A DNA stretch of 64,000 nucleotides, from contig NZ_JAYGHM010000029.1 of assembly GCF_034931125.1 (NCBI RefSeq), forward strand, positions 1-64,000, in the 5' to 3' direction. This DNA comes from Rivularia sp034931125. GTDB lineage: Bacteria > Cyanobacteriota > Cyanobacteriia > Cyanobacteriales > Nostocaceae. A program made the position numbers and the translations under genes. The notes below the pieces were generated by a model that saw only the letters and a program-made list of their open reading frames with translations, searched no databases and was not told the origin of the DNA. Of the stretch, positions 1 to 8,408 are shown piece after piece (the stretch's first letter is position 1; the number at the start of each line of letters is the position of its first letter).

Positions 1-38
1 CCCCATTACCAATTCCCCATTACCAATTACCAATTTAT
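1..38. repeat. Short tandem heptamer repeat (CCCCATT/ACCAATT)
   Basis: The window opens in a run of 7-bp units, CCCCATT and ACCAATT, ending next to the stop of the TPR gene. The same units recur at 7761-7844, 10478-10561 and 45898-45920. They fit the short tandemly repeated repetitive (STRR) sequences known from heterocystous cyanobacteria. Confidence 0.8.
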
Positions 39-41
39 AAT

Positions 42-2285
42 TTACAACTTCGGTAAAATCTCCGGTAATAACTGTCCGGGAATTTTGGATAAAGCTAAAT
101 TTTGTCCTTGAATTCCTAATTCGTCGTGAAAGCCGCGAATTGTTTTAACCATATAAGAAATTGTGCTTTGATGAGCTTCTGAATCTTTACTTATTCCTGT
201 CAAAGCTTGTAAATGATTCTCTAATGCTTTTTCTAAATATTGGGAACGAATAGATTTATCCTCTGTAAAAAATTTGTCCGTTGCTAGCTGATGATTTGCT
301 AAACCTAAATTATTATGAGTTGCAAACACATCGAAACTTAAAGATACACCTTTAAGTGAATGAGCTAAAGCTAAGGCTTCATCATAAGCCTCAATACACA
401 TTTTTAAATACTTTAATTTATTGTGTTTGTCTGTATCGGATTGATTTGCTAAATGCCAGTAGGCTGTACCAAGGTTATTTTGTGTAGCGGCACAAGCTGT
501 AGGAACGTTCGCTGAAGTACGATACTTTAATGCTTCGTTATAAGCGTCGATCGCTAATTGCAAGTTTTCGGTTGGCTGTTCGTATTGTGCAAGATTCCAA
601 TAAGCTGTACCAATATTATTTTGAATCATTCCGTATTTTAACGGTTCTTGGTCGGAATTATAATACAAAAGGGCATGGCTATAAGCGATCGCAGCTTGCT
701 TTAAGTTTGCTACGGGTTGACTATATTGCGCTAAGTGCCAATAAGCAGTACCTAAATTATTTTGGCAGGCTGCATACTTTAATGGTTCCATTTCGGCTGT
801 ACGAAAACGTAAAGCTTCTGTATATGCTGTGACTGCATTTTGCCAGTTCTGGTCTGGATTGTTAAAACGAGCTAAGTCACCATAAGCCGTTCCCAAATTG
901 TTCTGCACTCTCGCATAAGTTTCTGAGTGGGTTTCGGGTGAAATCAACTTCAGCGCTAATTCGTAAAATTCAATACCTTGCTCAATATAAGCTGGACCTT
1001 CCTGAGAATTAGGTGGTGTGCGGTACAGCATCCAATACAGCGTACCTAAATCATTTAACACGTCTGGCACCACCGGGGAAGAATCATCATAAGAAATAGA
1101 TTCTTGATATGCCAGAATTGCCACCATTAAGTTTTCTAAAGTTGATTGTCCCTGTTCTATACGGATGCGATAAATATTTCCTAAGCGATAATAAGCAGCG
1201 CCAATATCTGCTTCATCCGCTTGTTGTGAATGTAAATCTTCAATTTCTTGCAAAATTTGCTGTACTTGCAAGTTTTGTTCTGGGTCGTCGGCGATTGTAG
1301 TGCCGATAGTTGCTAATATTAGCTCGGTTAGCTCTTTGCTAATATGAGGCAAATCTGACGAGTTAGGAATATTGCTCGGACTATTTCTCCGGATCGGTTG
1401 GACATTTTCCTCCTGCTGCATTCCAGGAACAAACACTTCCAATGCTGATAGCGGATTTTCTTCCTTTACAAAGGATTCTGCTTGCAGTTCTTCGGAATTA
1501 CCCGAATTACGAAGTGTTGGTAATACTGGAAAATCCAAATCTTCCCCAAACTCCAAATCGCCGTCACCAAGTGGAATTGCTAATTGTTCGCCGATCAGTG
1601 GTTCTTCCACAGAGTCAAAATCTAAACTTCTCTGTACGGAAAAACGTCGTGGCGCACTTCTGGTTTGAGTTGTGGGAGTTGGTTCACCAGCAAACAAGAA
1701 CACACCCGTCCGACAACGCCAAAACTGTGGTGCAGACTGTTGAATTGCGTGTAACCAAGGACGCGGAACCCATAGTAACAAACTTGATTCTAAAAATCTG
1801 CTGTCTTTTTGGCTTGACAGGTGCTGTTCTGTTAAACGCAGGTAATGTAAAAATAAACGCTGTATCGCAACAGGTTGTCTAGTTAACTGTTCCGTACCCA
1901 CCATTTGAAATGATGGTATTGGCAAAGCTTTCCCTGGTACATCTTTAGAACCACCTACAACCGGCGGGGGATAATTCGTTAACCATTGATTTATTTGCGC
2001 TATGGGATTTGGGTCGTTTAAATTCAACCGTAAAGTGACCAATCTCGGGTAAGCTGGCGTACTAGCTTCAGATTCAATACTGATAGGCTGATACAACACC
2101 TGACCTACGGGATATGCCAAAGTTGAATGTAAACGAGCCGCCACCTGATTTCTCAGGTTTAAATCGTCACATACCGCCATGAAAATTTGTCTTCGCAAGC
2201 CTAAACCTAAAGCAAGTTTCAAGCGGTGATATACTTGCCGGTTCCAAGCTGAATTGTCCGATCGCACAGTATCCTTTAAGCTCAT
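42..2285 (-). CDS. TPR-repeat protein of unknown function
   Basis: This 747-residue protein has three visible parts. Residues 1-230 form a globular N-terminal region with no family I recognise. Residues about 235-325 are acidic and Ser/Pro-rich and look unstructured. Residues about 330-735 contain tetratricopeptide-like repeats; the motif NNLGTAYWHLAQ and close variants recur about every 46 residues (near 462, 508, 553, 600 and 655). There is no signal peptide or membrane helix, so it is probably a cytoplasmic scaffold or adaptor. The ATG at 2285 has no clear ribosome binding site, but the N-terminal sequence reads as real coding sequence from there. Its neighbour psb34 is on the same strand but has its own terminator, so I do not infer an operon. 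Function is not recognised beyond protein-protein interaction. Confidence 0.85.
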   Translation of the reverse strand: MSLKDTVRSDNSAWNRQVYHRLKLALGLGLRRQIFMAVCDDLNLRNQVAARLHSTLAYPVGQVLYQPISIESEASTPAYPRLVTLRLNLNDPNPIAQINQWLTNYPPPVVGGSKDVPGKALPIPSFQMVGTEQLTRQPVAIQRLFLHYLRLTEQHLSSQKDSRFLESSLLLWVPRPWLHAIQQSAPQFWRCRTGVFLFAGEPTPTTQTRSAPRRFSVQRSLDFDSVEEPLIGEQLAIPLGDGDLEFGEDLDFPVLPTLRNSGNSEELQAESFVKEENPLSALEVFVPGMQQEENVQPIRRNSPSNIPNSSDLPHISKELTELILATIGTTIADDPEQNLQVQQILQEIEDLHSQQADEADIGAAYYRLGNIYRIRIEQGQSTLENLMVAILAYQESISYDDSSPVVPDVLNDLGTLYWMLYRTPPNSQEGPAYIEQGIEFYELALKLISPETHSETYARVQNNLGTAYGDLARFNNPDQNWQNAVTAYTEALRFRTAEMEPLKYAACQNNLGTAYWHLAQYSQPVANLKQAAIAYSHALLYYNSDQEPLKYGMIQNNIGTAYWNLAQYEQPTENLQLAIDAYNEALKYRTSANVPTACAATQNNLGTAYWHLANQSDTDKHNKLKYLKMCIEAYDEALALAHSLKGVSLSFDVFATHNNLGLANHQLATDKFFTEDKSIRSQYLEKALENHLQALTGISKDSEAHQSTISYMVKTIRGFHDELGIQGQNLALSKIPGQLLPEILPKL

Positions 2286-2475
2286 AGCGGCTCATCATCA
2301 GCCAAATGCAGTTTACTTCCCTTTAGGGACTATATATAAGCAGCAACCTTCGTTGTGACTATGACTACGATTTTCAGATAATTATTGCATTGCTCAGGAA
2401 AAATCCACTCTTTCAGGTTTTACTGACATTAGAAGTTCTATTTTATACCCAAACATCCTTAGCATTTTAACAAAT

Positions 2476-2509
2476 AAAAAACCAGGCTCCTAAATAAATT
2501 GGAACCTGT
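2476..2509 (-). terminator. Probable intrinsic terminator of psb34
   Basis: On the minus strand CAGGTTCC and GGAGCCTG form an 8-bp stem (one G-U pair) around an AT-rich loop, followed by a run of T. It sits about 40 bases after the psb34 stop codon. Confidence 0.65.
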
Positions 2510-2547
2510 GATACCAAAAATAGATGAATTTTTGTTAGAAACTTATA

Positions 2548-2727
2548 TTAACCAACATTAGACACTGAGAAGGCGACGAAAAATAAACTTCCAAGTAATA
2601 CCGCAGCACCAATTCCTAAAACAAGATAAGTTACCTGTTGCTTTTTATTAGGAGGTTCAGCCTTGTAAACCTTTGGCTCGCGAGCAAAATTATTTAAACG
2701 ACCGCCTTCTTCTGTGGTATATGGCAT
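2548..2727 (-). CDS. psb34: Psb34 (Ssl1498 family) photosystem II assembly protein
   Basis: A 59-residue protein starting MPYTTEEGGRLNNFAREPK, the conserved N-terminus of the Ssl1498 family, followed by a single membrane helix at about residues 33-53. In Synechocystis, Psb34 is a thylakoid protein that binds CP47-containing photosystem II assembly intermediates and shares features with high-light-inducible proteins. I start it at the ATG at 2727 rather than the in-frame TTG two codons upstream, because AAGGA lies 8 bases before this ATG and family members begin MPYT. It is a monocistronic unit with its own downstream hairpin. Family assignment is firm; the assembly role comes from the family and not from this sequence. 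Confidence 0.88.
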   Translation of the reverse strand: MPYTTEEGGRLNNFAREPKVYKAEPPNKKQQVTYLVLGIGAAVLLGSLFFVAFSVSNVG

Positions 2728-2823
2728 AATCAAAATCCTTATTTTTCTGTCAATATTATTTTACATTGCCCGAGTTCGCAATTAATCACTCCGAACACGG
2801 ATTAAATGGATGACACTGATTAA

Positions 2824-3253
2824 TAACTCCAGTGGTACTAACTCCTAACTCCTAACTCCGGTGGTACTAACTCCGGTGGTACTAACTCCTAACTCCGGTG
2901 GTACTAACTCCTAACTCCTAACTCCGGTGGTACTAACTCCGGTGGTACTAACTCCTAACTCCGGTGGTACTAACTCCTAACTCCGGTGGTACTAACTCCG
3001 GTGGTACTAACTCCGGTGGTACTAACTCCGGTGGTACTAACTCCGGTGGTACTAACTCCGGTGGTACTAACTCCGGTGGTACTAACTCCGGTGGTANNNN
3101 NNNNNNNNNNNNNNNNNNNNNCGGTGGTACTAACTCCGGTGGTACTAACTCCGGTGGTACTAACTCCGGTGGTACTAACTCCGGTGGTACTAACTCCGGT
3201 GGTACTAACTCCGGTGGTACTAACTCCGGTGGTACTAACTCCTAACTCCTAAT
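2824..3253. repeat. Composite 15-bp / 7-bp tandem array with assembly gap
   Basis: Units of 15 bp (CCGGTGGTACTAACT) alternate with 7-bp CCTAACT units between 2830 and about 2985, and then the 15-mer alone repeats to 3240. A gap of 25 N (3097-3121) interrupts it, so its true length is unknown. Because 15 is a multiple of 3, several frames stay open (GGTNS and VVLTP repeats), but these are not genes. The array ends inside the stop codon of thiO/thiG. Confidence 0.95.
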
Positions 3254-5219
3254 TAACCGTTCCCGTCAAGGGTGAGGAAGCACTCGCATAATCTTTGATG
3301 GGCATTCTACCAGCCAGATATGCTAAACGTCCGGCTACTGCGGCCATATTCATGGCTCGTGCCATTGCGGATGGGTTTTTGGCAAGTGCGATCGCGCTAT
3401 TAATCAACAAAGCGTCTGCACCCATTTCCATTGCTTGGGCTGCTTCGGAGGGGGAACCAATACCAGCGTCTACTACTACTGGAATGCTGGCGTTTTCGAT
3501 AATTATTTTGATGTTGGCGGTGGTTTGCAATCCCTGTCCGGAACCAATTGGTGCTGCTAAGGGCATTACGGTTGCACATCCAACTTCTTCTAAGCGAAGA
3601 GCTAGCATCGGGTCGGCGTTAATGTAGGGAAGTACGGCAAATCCTTCTTTTACGAGTTGCTCGGCGGCTTGCAGGGTGCCTATAGGGTCTGGTAATAGAT
3701 ATTTTGCGTCGGGAATTACTTCTAATTTGACGAAGTTATTATCTTCTTGTCCGAGAATCTTCGCCATTTCTCTTCCCAAACGGGCAACGCGAATTGCTTC
3801 TTCTGCGGTTTTACATCCTGCTGTGTTGGGCAACATCCAAATTTTGCTCCAGTCTAATGCTTCGGCTAAACCTTCGTGACCGGGAGCATTGGTTTGCACT
3901 CTGCGTACTGCAACTGTAACTATTTGACATTCACTTTCGGCTACGCTTTGCTGCATTGCGGTGGTATTACTGTATTTACCCGTACCCGTCATTAAACGGG
4001 ATGTAAATTCTTTACCAGCTATAATCAATTTTGAATCTTCAATTGGTAACTTACTTATTCCGTTCGTTTGTAAAGAATTATTACCGTTGGAGAAATTTAC
4101 CGAAGAAGTCAGCATAGCGGTAGTAGATGATGAATTGTGGAAGCGTGAATAGTGAAAGTGATTTAGTAACGGATCGGATTTTTCTTCTAAAATCGAATCG
4201 GCAATTAATTTTGCGGTTATGGGTGTTAGCAGAATACCATTACGATGATGACCAGTGGCAATTATTAAGTTTTTGCACCAACTATTACCGAGGATGGGTA
4301 ATTCATCGGGAGTAGCAGGACGAAATCCATACCAGAATTCTTCGATGGGATAATTTTGTAACTGGGGATATAGTCTAGTAGCAGCGATGAGTAAATTTTG
4401 AATACCTGCGGGTGTATTTCCGTTCGTGAAGCCTACATCTTCGCAAGTAGCCCCAATAATGATTCTACCGTCTCGTCTGGGTACGATGTAGATATCATCT
4501 CCATACAGCACTCGACCTAAAGGTAATTCTGTAGCGGACAAAGGTACTTTAATGCTCAACATTTGTCCTTTTAAGGGACGCACTGGTAAAGGGAATAATT
4601 GATTAGACCAAGCACCCGTTGCTAACACGTATACAGAAGCGCTTAGGGTACCAGCATTGGTTTGTATACCCTTTACTTGTCCTTGCTGCTGAATGATTCC
4701 TTTTGCCGTAATACCTTCTTGGATTTCAACACCAAGATTTTCAGCCGCATTTAAAAGTGTTTGAAATAAGGCTCTATTATCTACTTGAGCATCTTCAGGG
4801 TACCACCAACCGCCAATTACTTCTTCACTTAATCCCGGTTGGTATTGATGGATTGTTTGTTTATCTAACCAGTGAGCAGCGGATGGGGAGATGGAGGAGA
4901 AACTATTCTCCTTGTCCCCTTGTCCCTCATAAACAGGAGCTAAAATACCGCAAGCCCAATAACCAGTATCTAAACCTGTAATTTCTTCTAATTTTCTCGT
5001 CCAATCTGGATACAAATGTAGCGAGCGATCGCATAATTGCCGCATAGCCGGATTGATAATTTGTTCGGCAGAAGGTGCCAACATTCCTGCTGCGGCTGTT
5101 GCTGCTGCTGCTTTTTGATTTCGGCCGATCGCGGTGACTTTTGCACCGCGTAGTTTTAGCTCAATGGCTGTTGCTAAGCCGATAATACCAGAACCAATAA
5201 TTAAAATGTCACTAGTCAT
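3249..5219 (-). CDS. thiO/thiG: Bifunctional glycine oxidase ThiO / thiazole synthase ThiG
   Basis: A 656-residue fusion. Residues 1-365 are a DAO-type FAD oxidase (ThiO): the FAD-binding GSGIIGL motif is at residues 8-14, and GFRPATPDELPILG and ATGHHRNGILL are conserved near the end of the domain. It oxidises glycine to the imine needed for thiazole formation. After a linker, residues about 393-650 are ThiG, with the Schiff-base lysine in VKLEVIPDAKYLLPDP and the phosphate-binding VVDAGIGSPSEAAQAMEMGADA. ThiG condenses 1-deoxyxylulose 5-phosphate, the imine and ThiS-thiocarboxylate to give the thiamine thiazole. This fused order is common in cyanobacteria and supports substrate hand-over. 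No thiS or other thi gene is adjacent and no TPP riboswitch is visible upstream. The stop codon TAG lies within the heptamer repeat array. Confidence 0.95.
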   Translation of the reverse strand: MTSDILIIGSGIIGLATAIELKLRGAKVTAIGRNQKAAAATAAAGMLAPSAEQIINPAMRQLCDRSLHLYPDWTRKLEEITGLDTGYWACGILAPVYEGQGDKENSFSSISPSAAHWLDKQTIHQYQPGLSEEVIGGWWYPEDAQVDNRALFQTLLNAAENLGVEIQEGITAKGIIQQQGQVKGIQTNAGTLSASVYVLATGAWSNQLFPLPVRPLKGQMLSIKVPLSATELPLGRVLYGDDIYIVPRRDGRIIIGATCEDVGFTNGNTPAGIQNLLIAATRLYPQLQNYPIEEFWYGFRPATPDELPILGNSWCKNLIIATGHHRNGILLTPITAKLIADSILEEKSDPLLNHFHYSRFHNSSSTTAMLTSSVNFSNGNNSLQTNGISKLPIEDSKLIIAGKEFTSRLMTGTGKYSNTTAMQQSVAESECQIVTVAVRRVQTNAPGHEGLAEALDWSKIWMLPNTAGCKTAEEAIRVARLGREMAKILGQEDNNFVKLEVIPDAKYLLPDPIGTLQAAEQLVKEGFAVLPYINADPMLALRLEEVGCATVMPLAAPIGSGQGLQTTANIKIIIENASIPVVVDAGIGSPSEAAQAMEMGADALLINSAIALAKNPSAMARAMNMAAVAGRLAYLAGRMPIKDYASASSPLTGTVN

Positions 5220-5327
5220 TAGTCAGCCGGTCATTAGTCGTTAGTTATTACTAACTAGTAACAAATAACTAATAACTTGTATGTCATAACTTGTAAATTC
5301 TAACCAATTGCTTATGACTCGCGTCTT

Positions 5328-5687
5328 TTACCATAATGCGCGAATTGGTACATTATCTCCAGTTCTTCTTCGGTTGGTACTGCTTGAAGGCGTAGTAGAA
5401 TCTGTTGATGTACTACCTTGAGCAGTTGTCGGCGCACTCTGAACAGTTCTTCGGTTATTATTGTTGTTATTCTGGGCAACGTTGTTGCGATCGCTATTTT
5501 CTACCGAAGACCCAGTGGCAGTACTATTAACATTAATATTCGCTGGAAGCACTTGCGATTCTTTTCTCCTTGTCGAAGTCGAAACTTCAGCATTGCGTCC
5601 GTCCATCGGAAAGTTTATACCCAACAATGTACCTAGCAAAATCGCCAAGCCTCCTGCCATCAAAATTAACGGTGTCCATCTACCCAT
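5328..5687 (-). CDS. Small membrane-anchored low-complexity protein
   Basis: A 119-residue protein with an N-terminal hydrophobic helix at about residues 6-25 (PLILMAGGLAILLGTLLGIN), with no obvious cleavage site, so it is probably a membrane anchor. The rest, residues 30-110, is Ser/Thr/Asn-rich and polar, including a run of six Asn, and looks disordered. It ends with RRRTGDNVPIRALW, which looks more conserved than the linker. I do not recognise the family. It lies 108 bases upstream of thiO/thiG on the same strand, but nothing links it to thiamine synthesis. Confidence 0.7.
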   Translation of the reverse strand: MGRWTPLILMAGGLAILLGTLLGINFPMDGRNAEVSTSTRRKESQVLPANINVNSTATGSSVENSDRNNVAQNNNNNNRRTVQSAPTTAQGSTSTDSTTPSSSTNRRRTGDNVPIRALW

Positions 5688-6095
5688 TTTTGTTCTATCT
5701 CCTAATTAGCGTTTGGGGTATTTTTTCTTACTTGTTAATATTCCAATTTTCCTGACTCAAAACCAATCTTTTAACTTTTGTCAAAAAGTTGTTCGCCGGG
5801 AAAATGGAAAATTTAGCAACGTTGCATTTGAACTATACAGCGATGCTGCCGGTAGACTTACCAAAATTATTAACATTCAATTGTTAATTACTTTATTAAT
5901 TGCTGCTATAAAAATCAATGCCCGGACTGTTGCATATAAAAATTCAAACTTGAGCTTGCCAAATGCAATACCGGGATTGCAATACAATCATTGTCTTAGG
6001 TTTAGCTAAAATAACAGGCATCTTACGTTACCAAACTAGCTTTTTCTTACTATATTGACATTTTCTTTTCTTAGTTATCGCTCTATTTACTTATT
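5688..6095. other. Gene-free stretch between divergent genes
   Basis: This 408-base AT-rich stretch separates the minus-strand small membrane protein from cimA on the plus strand, so it must hold both promoters. Open frames here are short and lack family features. I see no RNA gene, riboswitch or strong hairpin. Confidence 0.5.
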
Positions 6096-7688
6096 ATGAC
6101 CGTAAATTCCTCACCTCAACTTTGGATCTACGACACCACATTACGAGATGGCACTCAGCGTGAAGGCTTGTCAGTTTCACTCGAAGATAAATTACGTATT
6201 GCTCGGAGACTCGATGAACTGGGAATTCCTTTTATTGAGGGAGGTTGGCCTGGGGCTAATCCTAAAGATGAGCAGCTTTTTTGGCAGCTAAAACAACAAC
6301 CGCTCAAACAAGCGCAAATTGTTCCTTTTTGCTCGACTCGAAGACCGCTACAAAAAGCAAGCTCTGAATCAATGCTGCAAACTATTCTTGCGAGTGGTAC
6401 TTTATGGGTAACTATCTTTGGCAAATCCTGGGATTTACACGTTACCGAAGGTCTGAAAACCAGTTTAGCAGAAAATTTAGAAATGATTCGCGATACGATT
6501 GAGTATCTTTGCGGTCAGGGTCGTCGCGTTATATACGATGCTGAACATTGGTTTGATGGTTATAAGCACAATCCCGATTATGCTTTAAAAACGATCAAAA
6601 CGGCTGTCGCTGCGGGTGCGGAATGGTTGGTTTTATGCGATACGAATGGCGGTACTTTACCTCACGAGGTCTCACAAATTGTTACCGATGTCAAGAAAAA
6701 CTGCCCCGATATTCAATTGGGAATTCACACTCACAATGATTCGGATACGGCGATCGCTAATGCTTTAGCTGGAGTCATGGCGGGGGTAACGATGGTACAA
6801 GGTACAATTAATGGGTATGGCGAACGCTGCGGTAATGCCAATCTTTGTTCTTTAATTCCGAATTTACAGTTAAAGTTGGGTTACAAATGCATTGCTCCTA
6901 ATCAGCTATCAAACCTCGCACAAACTAGCAGTTTTGTCAGTGAAGTAGTCAATCTAGCTCCTGATGAACACGCTCCCTTTGTCGGACGTTCGGCTTTTGC
7001 TCATAAAGGAGGTATTCATGTATCAGCAGTACAAAAAAATCCGCTGACCTACGAACACATCGAACCGGAAAAAGTGGGAAATCTTCGCCGCATAGTAATT
7101 TCCGAACAAGCGGGAATCAGCAACGTTTTAGCTAAAGCAAATGGATTCGGCATTGAACTTGATAAAAATCATCCAGCAACGCGGGAAATATTACAGCGTC
7201 TCAAACAATTAGAAAGTCAAGGGTATCAGTTTGAAGCAGCCGAAGCTAGTTTTGAATTGTTAATGCGCGAAGTTTTACAAACCCGTCCCTCATTTTTTCA
7301 AGTCAAAGGCTTTCAAATTCATTGCGATTTAGGAAAAGGTTTAGAAACAACCAAAGCTCTTGCAACAGTTAAAGTCGCAGTCAAAGATGAAGATATTTGG
7401 GAAGCAGCCGAAGGTAACGGACCAGTAGCAGCCTTAGATGCAGCTTTACGCAAAGCTTTAGTCAAATTTTATCCGCAAATAAATACATTTGAACTAACAG
7501 ATTACAAAGTCCGGATTATCAACGGGAATAGCGGAACCTCAGCCACAACCCGCGCAATGGTAGAAATCGGAAATGGTATTCAGCGCTGGACAACCATAGG
7601 AGTTTCTAACAATATATTAGAAGCTTCCTATCAAGCAGTAGTAGAAGGATTGGAATACGGTTTACTTTTACACTCGCTTGTTGATTGA
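6096..7688 (+). CDS. cimA: Citramalate synthase
   Basis: A 530-residue enzyme of the 2-isopropylmalate/citramalate synthase family. The catalytic HMGL-like TIM barrel covers residues 8-280: YDTTLRDGTQREG carries the acid/base Arg and metal-ligand Asp, and GIHTHNDSDTAIAN carries the HxH metal ligands. A C-terminal LeuA-type regulatory dimerisation domain spans about 395-525. The pattern LDELGIPFIEGGWPGANPKD is typical of the CimA branch (TIGR00977) rather than LeuA. It condenses pyruvate and acetyl-CoA to (R)-citramalate, the first step of threonine-independent isoleucine synthesis known in cyanobacteria. The ATG at 6096 fits the start of homologues. The TGA stop is directly followed by an 8-bp tandem repeat. 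No other ile/leu genes are adjacent. Confidence 0.92.
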   Translation: MTVNSSPQLWIYDTTLRDGTQREGLSVSLEDKLRIARRLDELGIPFIEGGWPGANPKDEQLFWQLKQQPLKQAQIVPFCSTRRPLQKASSESMLQTILASGTLWVTIFGKSWDLHVTEGLKTSLAENLEMIRDTIEYLCGQGRRVIYDAEHWFDGYKHNPDYALKTIKTAVAAGAEWLVLCDTNGGTLPHEVSQIVTDVKKNCPDIQLGIHTHNDSDTAIANALAGVMAGVTMVQGTINGYGERCGNANLCSLIPNLQLKLGYKCIAPNQLSNLAQTSSFVSEVVNLAPDEHAPFVGRSAFAHKGGIHVSAVQKNPLTYEHIEPEKVGNLRRIVISEQAGISNVLAKANGFGIELDKNHPATREILQRLKQLESQGYQFEAAEASFELLMREVLQTRPSFFQVKGFQIHCDLGKGLETTKALATVKVAVKDEDIWEAAEGNGPVAALDAALRKALVKFYPQINTFELTDYKVRIINGNSGTSATTRAMVEIGNGIQRWTTIGVSNNILEASYQAVVEGLEYGLLLHSLVD

Positions 7689-7745
7689 GATGGGGAGATG
7701 GGGAGATGGGGAGATGGGGGGATGGGGAGATGGGGAGATGGGGAG
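7688..7745. repeat. 8-bp tandem repeat (GATGGGGA)
   Basis: About seven copies of GATGGGGA, one with an extra G change, start at the last base of the cimA stop codon. Confidence 0.9.
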
Positions 7746-7760
7746 ACAATCTAAAATTCT

Positions 7761-7844
7761 ATTACCAATTACCAATTACCAATTACCAATTACCAATTCC
7801 CAATTCCCAATTACCAATTACCAATTCCCAATTACCAATTACCA
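7761..7844. repeat. Heptamer array (ACCAATT / CCCAATT)
   Basis: About twelve 7-bp units, mostly ACCAATT with CCCAATT variants. With the array before it, it fills much of the 329 bases between cimA and the next gene; the remainder (7845-8017) shows nothing I recognise. Confidence 0.9.
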
Positions 7845-8017
7845 ACAGAATTAATTTGTTTGTTAAAAATTGTTTTCGCTGATCTTGCCAATCTCAGACA
7901 AAATATTAAAAACACTCTCACACTTTGATGATTGGCGTAGCAGTTGATAGAATCCTCGCTAAATAGCGGTTTATTTCTCTAATCTGATGGTTTTGAGAAT
8001 TAAAGATTTAAGCTAGA

Positions 8018-8251
8018 TCAAGCGAAAGATTCCCAAGCTTGGGCTACGACTTGGGTTAACCAACGACGTTGTTGTTTATCAAGCACAGTATCTTCTGCTA
8101 AAAGTTGTGAAGTCAATTCTTCTAAGGATTGACCTTGAGAGCGGACTAATTTGATTACACCCGCGATCGCAACAGCAACCAGTTCCTCGTCAACCGGCTG
8201 TTGTCTCATCGCAAAGATTTCTTGGGGGTTATCTGGGATGGGATAATTCAT
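8018..8251 (-). CDS. Conserved small cyanobacterial protein, function unknown
   Basis: A 77-residue soluble acidic protein without signal or membrane helix. Residues 15-77 look helical (VDEELVAVAIAGVIKLVRSQGQ; LDKQQRRWLTQVVAQAWESF), consistent with a compact three-helix domain. I do not know a function. It begins with ATG at 8251, without a clear ribosome binding site, and is divergent from the lycopene cyclase gene, so the two share a 157-base promoter region. Confidence 0.7.
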   Translation of the reverse strand: MNYPIPDNPQEIFAMRQQPVDEELVAVAIAGVIKLVRSQGQSLEELTSQLLAEDTVLDKQQRRWLTQVVAQAWESFA

Positions 8252-8408
8252 GGTGTGTGTGTGAATAATTAAAGGAACAAAAAAACTTGCGAACTCTTAA
8301 ACTTTCTTTACAGAATATTTATTCAACTGATAGGGCGGAGTTTACCGTGATTTACGACTTTCTTAAATCTGTCTTAATGAGTAGATTTTGGGTATATTGC
8401 CATCAAAA

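Noticed and set aside
2964..3252. Open frames encoding GGTNS and VVLTP repeat proteins
   Set aside because: They exist only because the 15-bp tandem unit is a multiple of three; no start context or non-repetitive domain is present, and a gap lies inside.
2824..3253. CRISPR array
   Set aside because: The units are contiguous tandem repeats without unique spacers and no cas genes are present.
5220..5327. TPP riboswitch upstream of thiO/thiG
   Set aside because: The conserved CUGAGA and ACCUGA-type elements are not found; the stretch consists of short GTTAGTTATT-like repeats.
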